A DNA stretch of 64,000 bases, from assembly GCA_023399055.1 (NCBI GenBank), contig JAEWQV010000034.1, positions 1 to 64,000 of the forward strand, in the 5' to 3' direction. A program made the position numbers and the translations under genes. Position 1 is the stretch's first letter, and each line of letters opens with the position of its first letter. This document shows, one piece after another, positions 1 to 8,568 of the stretch. The notes under the pieces are model-generated. The model saw only the letters and a program-made list of their open reading frames with translations. It ran no database searches and had not been told where the DNA came from. The stretch comes from Bacillota bacterium (lineage in GTDB: Bacteria; Bacillota; Clostridia; Lachnospirales; Lachnospiraceae).

Positions 1-375
1 CAGATGGATGGGGAGAAGGAACGTGCGAGTACCCGGGGAGATCTGCATGGTACGCTTTGAAAGAGGTAACTATTATCGCAAGGTAATACTGAACATGCAG
101 AAGTCAGCAGAGGTCGTAGTAGCCAAAAGGAACAACGTTCCATTCGAGGTGAAGGACCGAATCAATAGGAGTCGCAAGTATGACCGAGAAAAGGAGGAAT
201 GGCTGATGAAGGCAGAAAACTCTGAAAATAGAACTGTTTGCAAAGAGATAGTGCGGAACATTTATGACTTAGCCATTGCATATCAGTCCATGCACGGCAA
301 CTATTAAAAGCGCCGTGTACCGAACGGTATGCACGGTGCTGTGAGAGGACGGCGGTTAGTCACCGCCTCCTACTC
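1..375 (+). mobile_element. Group II intron, 3' end (end of domain IV, domains V and VI)
   Basis: The stretch 309-340 folds as a group II intron domain V. It begins with the AGC catalytic triad (309-311), has a 9-bp lower helix (309-317 with 332-340), a two-base bulge at 330-331, a 4-bp upper helix and a GAAC loop. Bases 341-375 form the domain VI-like hairpin and end in CTACTCGATT, a typical intron 3' end. The 5' part of the intron lies outside the window. The exact 3' splice point (about 375) is inferred. Confidence 0.8.
2..307 (+). CDS. C-terminal end of group II intron-encoded protein (partial)
   Basis: The frame is open from the window edge and stops at 305-307, immediately before intron domain V, which is where an intron-encoded protein reading out of domain IV should end. 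The visible 101 codons are basic and end with a YQSMHGNY-like tail. No reverse transcriptase motif falls in this part, so the identity rests on position rather than domains. An internal ATG at 8 is probably not a true start. It could also be a degenerate, non-functional remnant. Confidence 0.5.
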   Translation, partial: RWMGRRNVRVPGEICMVRFERGNYYRKVILNMQKSAEVVVAKRNNVPFEVKDRINRSRKYDREKEEWLMKAENSENRTVCKEIVRNIYDLAIAYQSMHGNY

Positions 376-657
376 GATTGCCTAGTATGGACTCATTCTT
401 GGCAGATATATGTGGCTATTTTGTGCTACAGTCAGCATTTAATAATTAGAAAATAGGTAGCTGGTTCATTACACTCATTAAACAATATCTTAATAAGTGA
501 AAACTAGAGTTGCAACGTATATGGAATAGCACATACGGTGCTTTGGGGGAGGTATATAAAATAATTATCTACCTTCTACCCAATTGTGAATAATAGGGGA
601 ATAAATAAACTTTAATTAAGTATACAAAAGCATCTTGATAAACTGGGGGAAAGAAAG
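376..657. other. Intergenic region between intron and regulator gene
   Basis: This is the 3' flank of the intron and the upstream region of the LytTR regulator gene. It is AT-rich with no open frame of note. The purine-rich stretch CTGGGGGAAAG just before 658 is the likely ribosome site. I could not assign a convincing promoter. Confidence 0.4.
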
Positions 658-1362
658 ATGAAAATTGCTATTTGTGATGATAAAAAAATAATAAGAGAAC
701 AATTACGAGACTATTGTCTAAAATATGTGGATGAATTCGATATGGATAATAATATTATAGAATTTAATTCAGGTGAAGAAGTCCTTTTGTCCGATGCGGT
801 GATAAGCCTTCTTTTTTTAGATATAAAATTACCAGGAATAAATGGGATTGAAGTAAAGGAAATACTCTTAAAAAAGGATAACATAGAGTATATAGTTTTT
901 ATATCTGGTTATGTTGGTAATATATGGAACGCTTTTAGTAAAAAAACACTTGGTTTTGTAAAAAAGCCATTTTTTTCAAAGGATATCTATAAAATTCTTT
1001 GCAATTATAAAAAAGATATTGATAATTCAATCTCAATTGATTTACCAACAGCGAATGGAATTATACCTGTTAAAACGAAAAATATTGTATATATTAATGC
1101 ACAGAATATTTACACAGAAGTAATAACAGAAAAAGAGGTTTACCTTGTTCGAGAAAGCTTAAATGATTGGGAAGACAAGTTAAAAAATTATAATTTTATT
1201 AGAGTACATAAATCTTATTTAATCAATATGATTTATATTGATAAAATTGATGGATATCAGCTTAATCTTATTAATGGAATAAAACTAAAAATTGGACGTA
1301 CTAAATTGATCATACTAAAAAATGAATATTATAACTATTGCAAGACAAGAGACAGATACTAA
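658..1362 (+). CDS. LytTR-family response regulator (AgrA/ComE-like), orphan
   Basis: This 234-residue protein has a receiver domain (residues 1-120) with the acidic pair D7-D8, the probable phosphoacceptor D55 in FLDIKLPG and the conserved lysine in VKKPF near 103. A LytTR DNA-binding domain follows (about 130-234), including the FIRVHKSYLIN signature. Members of this family usually control bacteriocin, quorum-sensing or virulence genes and bind direct repeats. No histidine kinase gene is in the window, so it is an orphan here; the partner may be upstream of the intron or absent. It most likely controls the secretion island that follows. The start follows a GGGGG-type ribosome site. Confidence 0.92.
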   Translation: MKIAICDDKKIIREQLRDYCLKYVDEFDMDNNIIEFNSGEEVLLSDAVISLLFLDIKLPGINGIEVKEILLKKDNIEYIVFISGYVGNIWNAFSKKTLGFVKKPFFSKDIYKILCNYKKDIDNSISIDLPTANGIIPVKTKNIVYINAQNIYTEVITEKEVYLVRESLNDWEDKLKNYNFIRVHKSYLINMIYIDKIDGYQLNLINGIKLKIGRTKLIILKNEYYNYCKTRDRY

Positions 1363-1410
1363 ATGGCAGAATTATTCAAAAAGTACTTTTACTACAATAA
1401 TTTCGTTTAA

Positions 1411-1459
1411 TTTACAACATATTTATGCAGTTTACAACTTTTTCTTTGTATTATATTAA
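1411..1459 (+). promoter_or_regulatory. Candidate LytTR direct-repeat site and promoter
   Basis: The octamer TTTACAAC occurs at 1411-1418 and again at 1431-1438, exactly 20 bp apart, about two helical turns, as expected for a LytTR dimer site. The second copy also gives a -35-like TTTACA (1431-1436), and TATTAA (1454-1459) lies 17 bp further on as a weak -10. It sits just after the regulator gene and about 340 bp before the secreted-protein gene. A second, weaker candidate promoter is TTGTTG (1665-1670), 16 bp, GATAAT (1687-1692). Both are inferences from motif spacing. Confidence 0.4.
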
Positions 1460-1804
1460 AGATTGTGAAATAATAAACGTAAATAGTAAAATATGTAAAT
1501 CAATAAGTTGCTATAGAAAATAATAAATTAGCATTATTTTAAAAATATGATACATAAAAAGTGATAACAAACTTAGTTTATAAGTGTACATGCTAAACCT
1601 CTTATTTGAGTTCCTTTTTAGCGGATACTTAACTTTACAATATTCTATTGGCGTACGAAATAGTTTGTTGTGTAGTTTGGTATATAGATAATCTATAAAT
1701 GGCTAATTTATAATACTTATTTACCTAAGTTATTTTTTTATTAGGGTGGGTGTAGATATTATTTAAATTAAGCTGACAAAAATTAAAAATGGAGGTAATA
1801 ATTC

Positions 1805-2416
1805 ATGTTAAACACATTTAAAAAAAGATGTTTTGCTGGGTTACTGGCAGGTGCTTTATGCCTAACAACAATAGTAACTGTAGATGCGACAAGTAATAAT
1901 TCAGCAAATGATAAAGTAATAGCTGTTAACAATAGTGCGGTTACATCCTGCTGGACGGGTACCTGTGGCCATACATCAGAGTCGTATTCATATCCAAGTT
2001 ACTCAGTTTCTGGAGGAGGTACCTTGTATAGGTCATTAGGATATTATTGTGATCCTAAAAATAATGTTACTGTATCGGATTATTTTGAATATACATCTAC
2101 AATCAGTGCTGGACTCGAATTTGGATCAGACAATGCTAAAGCTTCACTTGGTGTTTCAGGATCATTAACGACGGGTTATTCGATTTCTACAAACTTAACT
2201 AACAATACATCGTCACGTCAGTATGTTCATGCAGGTGCAACTTATGCAAATCGCAGTAATACAATAACAAAGAAGACAAGAACTTATTATCCTTATTATG
2301 ATCTTTTAGGTATTAATAATTATTGTACCTTTACCTACTCCTCATGTTATCCAAGTGGAAAAATTAAAACCTCTATGGGATATTCCTTACTGTCTAGTGT
2401 AAGAAATGATTTTTAG
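1805..2416 (+). CDS. Secreted Cys-containing beta-rich protein, unknown family
   Basis: The 203-residue product has a signal peptide (KKR at residues 6-8, hydrophobic 10-26) with a likely cleavage after VDA at residue 28. The mature part is rich in Ser, Thr, Tyr, Asn and Gly and has five cysteines (49, 54, 82, 174, 181). Residues 97-150 alternate polar and small/hydrophobic residues, suggesting amphipathic beta strands. I do not recognise the family. Its position between a LytTR regulator and a dedicated ABC system suggests an exported effector, bacteriocin-like or pore-forming, but this is inference. The start has a good GGAGG site. A 16-bp-armed hairpin follows, which may separate its expression from the ABC genes. 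Confidence 0.7.
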   Translation: MLNTFKKRCFAGLLAGALCLTTIVTVDATSNNSANDKVIAVNNSAVTSCWTGTCGHTSESYSYPSYSVSGGGTLYRSLGYYCDPKNNVTVSDYFEYTSTISAGLEFGSDNAKASLGVSGSLTTGYSISTNLTNNTSSRQYVHAGATYANRSNTITKKTRTYYPYYDLLGINNYCTFTYSSCYPSGKIKTSMGYSLLSSVRNDF

Positions 2417-2536
2417 GAAATAGCTGGTACGTAATTATTACATAAAAAATAGGTTTCCTGCATTTAATGCAGTAGCCGCCTTATACAAAAATATAACGAG
2501 TTATATTCAAATAAGTAAAATAAATACAACTTAGTA

Positions 2537-2582
2537 ATCTTGATACTTAAAGTTATAGAAATATTGCTTTAGGTATCAAGAT
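2537..2582. repeat. Long inverted repeat (16-bp arms) before the ABC genes
   Basis: The arms 2537-2552 (ATCTTGATACTTAAAG) and 2567-2582 match with a single mismatch across a 14-base loop. No T-run follows, so it is not a classic intrinsic terminator. It may limit read-through, protect the upstream mRNA 3' end or bind a regulator. A smaller hairpin, CTGCAT/ATGCAG, lies at 2458-2472. Confidence 0.6.
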
Positions 2583-2627
2583 CTAATTTAGTATTAAATT
2601 ATGACGTTATAAGAGGAGGATGCACGA

Positions 2628-3521
2628 GTGCAGAAAAAAGCTTCTATTATTGTTTGTATTATATTTTCAATCATTTCTATAGTTGGTGTGATATTTTTTA
2701 ATTATTTACCGGAGAACAGAGTGCCTTCAAATGGTTTTCATGTAATAGAACATAAAGCTTATTACGTTTTTACGGATAAGGAAGATAAGACAATTGATTT
2801 AGATATATTCTTTGTTAATAACGATATAAATAACAATAACACCCTTATAAAAAAATATACCGAGTTATGCTTGGTATCAAAAGAGGGTACCGAATATCCT
2901 TTTTCCTTAAGTAATAATGAAATTGATTATTATATGGAAACACAGAAAAATAATAAATATCAAAGCAAAATAATTGAGCAAACTATTAAAGTTAATCTTT
3001 CGGAATTCAGTGATTTACTCGATACAGTTGAGTTTAATAAACTAAAATATAAGAATGAGAGAGGACAAGTAGTTACAAAGGATCTGGGTTCAATCCGTGT
3101 CGATGTTATTGTTGGATCAAATGATGTAGTAGCTTTATCAAGTAGACTTAGTTGGACACATTTTGAGCAGCCGACTATTACAGAGGTTAATTATTGTTTT
3201 GAAAATGGAAGTAATAATAAAATTGAGATTAATAATATTGATTATGGTTCTATAGGAGTAAGGGTTGAAATTCCTTCGTCAATTAATCTGGACTCTTCAG
3301 AATATAAAGAATGTATGTATGATGTTAAACTGGATGGAGAGAAAGTAGGGGAACCAGTTGTTTATATGATGAAACCCCAATTTTCGTATAGCATGGATGG
3401 AAATAAAAAAACTGGGTTGTTTGCTAATGTTTCAACTGAAAAATATCTTGATCCGGAATTAGACCTAAATGAATACTTATACATAAGAGAAAAAAAGGAA
3501 GCCAAAGAAATAATAGGATAA
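2628..3521 (+). CDS. Membrane-anchored extracytoplasmic protein of the secretion locus
   Basis: This 297-residue protein starts with GTG after a GAGGAGG site. It has one N-terminal membrane segment (about residues 5-25) and an extracytoplasmic region of about 270 residues with no motif I recognise. It lies 12 bp before the ABC ATPase gene and so is probably co-transcribed with the exporter. By position it could play the role of a MacA-like adaptor or an immunity/chaperone partner of the secreted protein, but it lacks any visible lipoyl or barrel-sandwich hybrid pattern. Function unknown. Confidence 0.65.
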   Translation: MQKKASIIVCIIFSIISIVGVIFFNYLPENRVPSNGFHVIEHKAYYVFTDKEDKTIDLDIFFVNNDINNNNTLIKKYTELCLVSKEGTEYPFSLSNNEIDYYMETQKNNKYQSKIIEQTIKVNLSEFSDLLDTVEFNKLKYKNERGQVVTKDLGSIRVDVIVGSNDVVALSSRLSWTHFEQPTITEVNYCFENGSNNKIEINNIDYGSIGVRVEIPSSINLDSSEYKECMYDVKLDGEKVGEPVVYMMKPQFSYSMDGNKKTGLFANVSTEKYLDPELDLNEYLYIREKKEAKEIIG

Positions 3522-3533
3522 AGGATTAAAATT

Positions 3534-4214
3534 ATGATAATTAAGGTGACTGATATATGCAAAGAATATACAATGGGTAAAATTAAGGTAGAAGCCTTAA
3601 ATAAAGTATCTTTTTGTTTTGAGTCTGGAAAATTCTATGCACTTGTTGGACGGTCAGGCAGCGGGAAATCAACTTTATTACATTTAATTGGAGGGTTGGA
3701 TGCCCCTACAAGTGGAAGCATATTTTTTGATAATCAAGATATTTCCTTATTAAAGGAGCGTCAAAAAGCAAACATAAGAAGTAATATGGTGGGGTTCATC
3801 TTTCAAGCTTTTCACTTGGAATCGAATTATACTTGTCTGGATAATGTTATACTTCCATTAATAGCAAACCGTTATCCCAGAGGTAAGAGAAAGGTAAGAG
3901 CGGTTGAAATGTTAAACAGATTTGGATTAGAAAATAGGATTTACCATAAGCCGATTGAGCTTTCGGGAGGGGAGAAGCAACGCGTAGCTATTGCAAGGGC
4001 TCTTATTAATGATCCCGCTGTTATATTGGCTGACGAACCAACAGGTAATCTGGATAGTAAAAACGGGGAAATAATTATGAGAGCTTTGCGTGATATGGCA
4101 AATGAAGGGAAGACAGTGATATTGGTTACACATAATCAGGCGGATGTTTGTATGGCGGATGAAATTATCAAATTAAAAGATGGAATGATTATTGATAAGG
4201 AAGAGGTCGAATGA
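3534..4214 (+). CDS. ABC transporter ATP-binding protein, MacB/LolD type
   Basis: A 226-residue ATPase with Walker A GRSGSGKST (near residue 40), Q-loop (FIFQAFHL), signature LSGGEKQR, Walker B ILADEPTGNLD and the switch histidine in VTHNQ. The sequence type is that of MacB/LolD/BceA ATPases, which pair with FtsX-like permeases. Two such permeases follow directly; the stop overlaps the next start by 4 bases. It probably powers peptide export, extraction of a peptide from the membrane, or self-protection for the adjacent secreted product. Confidence 0.93.
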   Translation: MIIKVTDICKEYTMGKIKVEALNKVSFCFESGKFYALVGRSGSGKSTLLHLIGGLDAPTSGSIFFDNQDISLLKERQKANIRSNMVGFIFQAFHLESNYTCLDNVILPLIANRYPRGKRKVRAVEMLNRFGLENRIYHKPIELSGGEKQRVAIARALINDPAVILADEPTGNLDSKNGEIIMRALRDMANEGKTVILVTHNQADVCMADEIIKLKDGMIIDKEEVE

Positions 4215-5434
4215 TTATAGATTTATTATTATATTCAGTTAGAGAGCTTATGGAAAAGAAGGGAAGAACCTTTTTGACAATAGTGTCGATCATAATATCG
4301 TCCATGTTCATTACATCCTTTATTGGTGCAGGAGTAAGTATTAAAAAATTCTTATTCACAACTATTGAGGAATCTGCTGTTTCTAAACAAGTCATTATAA
4401 ATAATAATGATGACCTTGAGTTTAGTGATGTTGATAAGCTGAATAAATTGACCGAAGCTAAAGATATACGAATTAGTGTTATCTACCCAATTAAAAGTAT
4501 TACTTATGATAATTTATTCCCGATATCAACTCCTCAAAAAATTAAAATTTATGAGAATAATTATTCGTTAATTACAAAGAGTGAGTTGAATTCATTTTAT
4601 ATAAAAACTGGTATTGACTATGGCTTTCTAAATAATAAAAGTAACGGAGTTTATATCAGTGAACACATATTAGTAAAAAATAAGATTGTTGATATGGATA
4701 AGGTTCTTGGAAAAAAGGTTAGAATAACAGTCCTAAATCCACAAAACATGAAGGAAGAAATTATTAATTGTAACATACAAGGCATAATACCTACAGAGCT
4801 TCTATCAATATTGGAGCAGACACAAAGGGGAGATATCTTTATTTCGAGTAATCTATTCAATTTTAATCCAAAAGGTATAGAATTTGTTACCTTTGATTAT
4901 GAAAATTATAAGAATATTCGTACAATTGAAAAGAAATTTCAATTATATAACTTATCAGTGGTTTCCAATAGTAAGGAACTGTTGGATATTGAAACAGAGA
5001 GTATTATTTATAATACAATACTGGCTATAAGTAGTCTCATCATTATTGTCACAACTACTTTTGTAATCAATAATTCCCTAAATATATCCTTCAAGGAACG
5101 TATTAAATATTTTGGAATGCTAAAAGCGATGGGATTTAATAATACAGATACATATCTTATTTGTATTATGCAAAGTTTTATTATGAGCCTTGTCGGAGGA
5201 ATGATCGGAGGTATGATTGCTGGTATTATAAGTAAGTTTTTAGGGTTATACATAGCTAAAAGTATCCTTCTGGATGCTGCAAGAAATATTCAAAGAAATA
5301 TATTTGCAATACAATGGGGTTTATTTTGGTACACAATCTTAATCTTAGTATTTTCAGGTATCATTGCTGGAATTTTTCCTGCCTTAAGGATATCAAGAAT
5401 GAATCCAATTTCTGCTCTTACCGTTGAAAAATAA
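4211..5434 (+). CDS. ABC transporter permease, FtsX/MacB type (first)
   Basis: This 407-residue permease has an N-terminal membrane segment (about 18-40), a large extracytoplasmic domain (about 45-260) and three C-terminal membrane segments ending in the FtsX-like region (about 270-395, including PALRISRMNPISAL near the end). It overlaps the ATPase gene by 4 bases, which indicates translational coupling. A second permease follows 19 bp downstream, so the pump is probably a heterodimer of two permeases with an ATPase pair. Confidence 0.88.
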   Translation: MIIDLLLYSVRELMEKKGRTFLTIVSIIISSMFITSFIGAGVSIKKFLFTTIEESAVSKQVIINNNDDLEFSDVDKLNKLTEAKDIRISVIYPIKSITYDNLFPISTPQKIKIYENNYSLITKSELNSFYIKTGIDYGFLNNKSNGVYISEHILVKNKIVDMDKVLGKKVRITVLNPQNMKEEIINCNIQGIIPTELLSILEQTQRGDIFISSNLFNFNPKGIEFVTFDYENYKNIRTIEKKFQLYNLSVVSNSKELLDIETESIIYNTILAISSLIIIVTTTFVINNSLNISFKERIKYFGMLKAMGFNNTDTYLICIMQSFIMSLVGGMIGGMIAGIISKFLGLYIAKSILLDAARNIQRNIFAIQWGLFWYTILILVFSGIIAGIFPALRISRMNPISALTVEK

Positions 5435-5453
5435 TACATAGGGATGGATTTAT

Positions 5454-6929
5454 ATGAAAGTTGCCGATATTTTAGCACTATCGTTTAAAAATATAAAGAT
5501 TGACAAGCTCAGAAACATACTGGTTAGCTCTACAATAGGAATAGGAGTATTTTTGATACTTATTTTTTCAGTAATGAAAAATACTGTAGTTGAAATTGAA
5601 AAAATGAAATCTGAAAACAATCCGGAATATCGTAAAATAACGATTTTACCACTACTTAATACAGGAAATTCCCAAATAGTAGGAATAGATTTATATTCAC
5701 TAAATGATCTTGAAAAGATAAAACACGTTGAAGCGGTTAATTTAGTTAATGAATATCACCTAGAGGAAAATGAAATAATAAACCACCACTCCGACGAGTA
5801 TTTTTTAAATGAGAGAATAGGTGAATACATATGGATTGATGGAATTAAAATTAAAGATCCAGAAAAGAAATTATTTACGGCATTTGATAGATTTAGCCTG
5901 TTTGATCAAACAAAGGTTGAATTAGCACAAAAAATAGACACTAATTTTTCTGTTTATCTATGCGGTAGGCAATTAAGTAATGGAAACAATGCCTTAGAGG
6001 TTATCTTAGATGATGTTACAGCTTATCGGTTTAGCCGTTGTAGCAATTTGATAATATCTCGAAAAGAAGCCATTAACAGAATGTTAAATAAGAGTATTGA
6101 GTTTGTAGTAAATGGAGAAGTCATTAACGCTACCATTGTCGGTATATATGATTATCGTTCCTATATGAGTCAAGCAATTTCAGATACTCTAGAGGATAAG
6201 GAACTGATGGATTCCTTTATAAATTTTACTTATAGTGATGCGGAACTGAACGGCTCTAAAGAGTTGACACAAGCCGATATATGCTTTCCGATTTTTATGA
6301 ATGAGAATTTGAGAAGAGTAATTGAAAAGACTTATTCAGGAAGCCTGAATGGTCAAGAACTAGAAAATTTCACGAATTATCAGGGACGCATTGAAATTAT
6401 AGTTGATAATATATCAAGCATAAAAGAAGTGACTGAGAAAATAAAAAATGATTATAGTTATTTTATAACATCGAATGAAGAACAAGCGCAGACAGCAATC
6501 GATAGAATGTTTTTCTTTAAGAAAATTATTTTACTGATGGGAGGAATTATTTCAACGATAGCTTTACTTACTATAATTAATACCATGTTTATGATTGTTA
6601 ATGAACGTCAGCATTATATGGGGGTAATATTAGTTGTTGGGTATAATAGAGCATCATTAATACGAATTATTTCAGCAGAAGCTGCATGGTTTGGGTTGTT
6701 TGGTAATCTTGTGGGAGTTTCGTTGACTTTTATTTCAAAAGAGATTATTTCCTCCGTGCTACGTAATAGACTACATGAATCAGGGCTCTATAGATATATA
6801 AGTGTTGAGTTAAATACAGGGTATGTAGTAGCAGTTTTTACGGTAAGTATGTTAGTTATTTATATAGCAGGTCTTTTGCCCACAATTTATGTATCAGAAA
6901 AGAAAACACTGGACTTACTAAATAACTGA
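5454..6929 (+). CDS. ABC transporter permease, FtsX/MacB type (second)
   Basis: This 491-residue protein has the same layout as the previous permease: one N-terminal membrane segment (about 20-42), an extracytoplasmic domain of over 300 residues, and three C-terminal membrane segments (about 355-485). The C-terminal region resembles FtsX (NTMFMIVNERQ...GVILVVGYNR). The sequence differs clearly from the first permease, so this is a heterodimeric system rather than a recent duplication. The ribosome site is GGGATGG, 7 bases before the ATG. Confidence 0.87.
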   Translation: MKVADILALSFKNIKIDKLRNILVSSTIGIGVFLILIFSVMKNTVVEIEKMKSENNPEYRKITILPLLNTGNSQIVGIDLYSLNDLEKIKHVEAVNLVNEYHLEENEIINHHSDEYFLNERIGEYIWIDGIKIKDPEKKLFTAFDRFSLFDQTKVELAQKIDTNFSVYLCGRQLSNGNNALEVILDDVTAYRFSRCSNLIISRKEAINRMLNKSIEFVVNGEVINATIVGIYDYRSYMSQAISDTLEDKELMDSFINFTYSDAELNGSKELTQADICFPIFMNENLRRVIEKTYSGSLNGQELENFTNYQGRIEIIVDNISSIKEVTEKIKNDYSYFITSNEEQAQTAIDRMFFFKKIILLMGGIISTIALLTIINTMFMIVNERQHYMGVILVVGYNRASLIRIISAEAAWFGLFGNLVGVSLTFISKEIISSVLRNRLHESGLYRYISVELNTGYVVAVFTVSMLVIYIAGLLPTIYVSEKKTLDLLNN

Positions 6930-6996
6930 CTTTTCAATGGATAGATATTGGATGTATATGTCGCACAGGTTAATTTTATGAAAAAGGAGGGGTCTC

Positions 6997-7992
6997 ATGT
7001 CTGCCTATAAAAGGCTAAAGTTAGTAAATGTTTTTATTGCTCTAATAATATGTGGGTTATTAATGATATTTTCAAGTTGGATAAACTTTCGATTTGAAAA
7101 TATTGATTCAGATTATACCAAAATAAATTTGGCAGTAACAATCTCCCAAATTGTTATATATGGTATTCCAATACTGATTTATTATACATTTAATGATTAT
7201 CTTGAAAAAAAATACTTTGATTTAAAAGAGCCTCACAAAAAAAGTAAGATTAGCACTGTGAATTTAAAAAATATCTTACTTATACTGATAATATCAGTGT
7301 TAACTGTAATTATGATGTATTTCTTCCGTAATTTTGTATTTAATTTAGTATATGGAATATCACATGCTGCCCCTGTTGGTTTTTTGGAAGAATATAATGA
7401 TTTTAATGCTACTGATTTGTCAGTACAGCAATTTATTATTTCGCTCATCAGTTTAGTAATTGTTACATCTATAATGGAAGAGATGTTTTATAGAGGTATC
7501 TTGGTAAAGTCTTATGATTACTTACCAGCAGTCTTGGTTATAGGTATTTCAACTATTAGTTTTGCATTTGCTCATCATAGTCTGATGCAGATAGTTCTTG
7601 TAGTTCCATTCGGTTTTGTGAGTGCCCTAATATTATTAAAAACAAATAATATTATATTTTCCATTATCGTACATGCCAGTGCCAATATAGTTGCTTTAGG
7701 CAATGTTCGTATTGATAAGATGTTTTTTTCAGTAGATTATCCTATCAATTATAATGAGCCTATGATTGCACTAACAAATTCCTTTTTTTGTTTTACAGTC
7801 CTGGTTGCAGTCATAGTAATGACTTTGTTATGTATTAACATAATTGCTGCCTCGGGTATAGAAAAGGAAACATTAGAAAAAGAAAATAGAATTAAAAAGA
7901 ACAAAAAGAGTAGCTTGTTAGAATGGATCACTTATGGTACTGCATGTTTTATATTTTGTCTAATATTGATTAAAGTAAATATGGTTCATTAG
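6997..7992 (+). CDS. CPBP-family intramembrane metalloprotease (Abi/CAAX type)
   Basis: This 331-residue multi-pass membrane protein carries the three CPBP/Rce1 motifs: EEMFYRG (about residues 165-171), the FAFAHHS histidines (about 188-194) and HASAN (about 226-231). In Gram-positive bacteria these proteases are often encoded in bacteriocin loci, where they act in immunity, maturation or signalling. Here it lies between the ABC system and the lactococcin-972-type precursor, fitting a bacteriocin-related role. The start has a consensus AAAGGAGG site. The C-terminus adds two further membrane segments linked by a Lys/Glu-rich stretch. Confidence 0.9.
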   Translation: MSAYKRLKLVNVFIALIICGLLMIFSSWINFRFENIDSDYTKINLAVTISQIVIYGIPILIYYTFNDYLEKKYFDLKEPHKKSKISTVNLKNILLILIISVLTVIMMYFFRNFVFNLVYGISHAAPVGFLEEYNDFNATDLSVQQFIISLISLVIVTSIMEEMFYRGILVKSYDYLPAVLVIGISTISFAFAHHSLMQIVLVVPFGFVSALILLKTNNIIFSIIVHASANIVALGNVRIDKMFFSVDYPINYNEPMIALTNSFFCFTVLVAVIVMTLLCINIIAASGIEKETLEKENRIKKNKKSSLLEWITYGTACFIFCLILIKVNMVH

Positions 7993-8098
7993 TCTTTTTA
8001 TTGACTTTAATTCTTACATCTAAATTAATTTTAATATTAATTTAGTATATAAATAAAGCTCATACATAGTTTATTTGAGCTGGAAAGGAGGATACATA

Positions 8099-8419
8099 AT
8101 GAAAATTAAGAAGACAGGCGTTGCAATACTTTTGGTTATAATGATGGCAATGAGTACCACCTTAGCAGCATTTGCATTTACACACGAAGCAGATGCATGG
8201 GATTATGGTGTACAGACAAAAGGAATAGATTTTATATGGCTAGATAGAGTAAGCAGAACATATTCCACATTCTTTTGCCCATCACAAAATCATCATGCTA
8301 CAGCAGTAATGGATTCTGAATCAGTTAGAGTGGATAAAGGCCCAGGATATTCAGCTAGTGCTTACACGAATTATTATGATAGCTTTAGCAGCACTCATGC
8401 ATACTATGGTCATGATTAG
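8099..8419 (+). CDS. Lactococcin 972-family bacteriocin precursor
   Basis: The 106-residue product has a signal peptide (hydrophobic about 8-24) with a probable cleavage after AFA near residue 26. The mature region fits the lactococcin 972 pattern: W-x-YGV near its start, a central HHATAV block and an aromatic C-terminal part with SAYTNYY and HAYYG. That family is exported by the general secretory route and kills by interfering with septum formation. The next two genes encode the membrane protein and ATPase that normally accompany it. I chose the ATG at 8099 because it follows a strong AAAGGAGG site; an upstream in-frame start at 8075 would swallow that site. Confidence 0.85.
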   Translation: MKIKKTGVAILLVIMMAMSTTLAAFAFTHEADAWDYGVQTKGIDFIWLDRVSRTYSTFFCPSQNHHATAVMDSESVRVDKGPGYSASAYTNYYDSFSSTHAYYGHD

Positions 8420-8450
8420 TATTAGCTAAAACATTTACTGAAAAGCTAGG

Positions 8451-8482
8451 AAGCCCAGTTTATTAAATAAACTGGGCTTTGA
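8451..8482 (+). terminator. Hairpin after the bacteriocin gene (partial terminator)
   Basis: A 14-bp perfect inverted repeat, AAGCCCAGTTTATT (8451-8464) with AATAAACTGGGCTT (8467-8480), is followed by only three Ts. It probably stabilises the bacteriocin mRNA or gives partial termination, so that the precursor is made in excess over the membrane protein and ATPase. Confidence 0.7.
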
Positions 8483-8568
8483 GCAGCTTGATTATATAGA
8501 TAGTACTCAATTACAAAATAAATGATACATAAAGTTAGCTAAGGAAGTATCGTAAAAAGGAGATAAAA

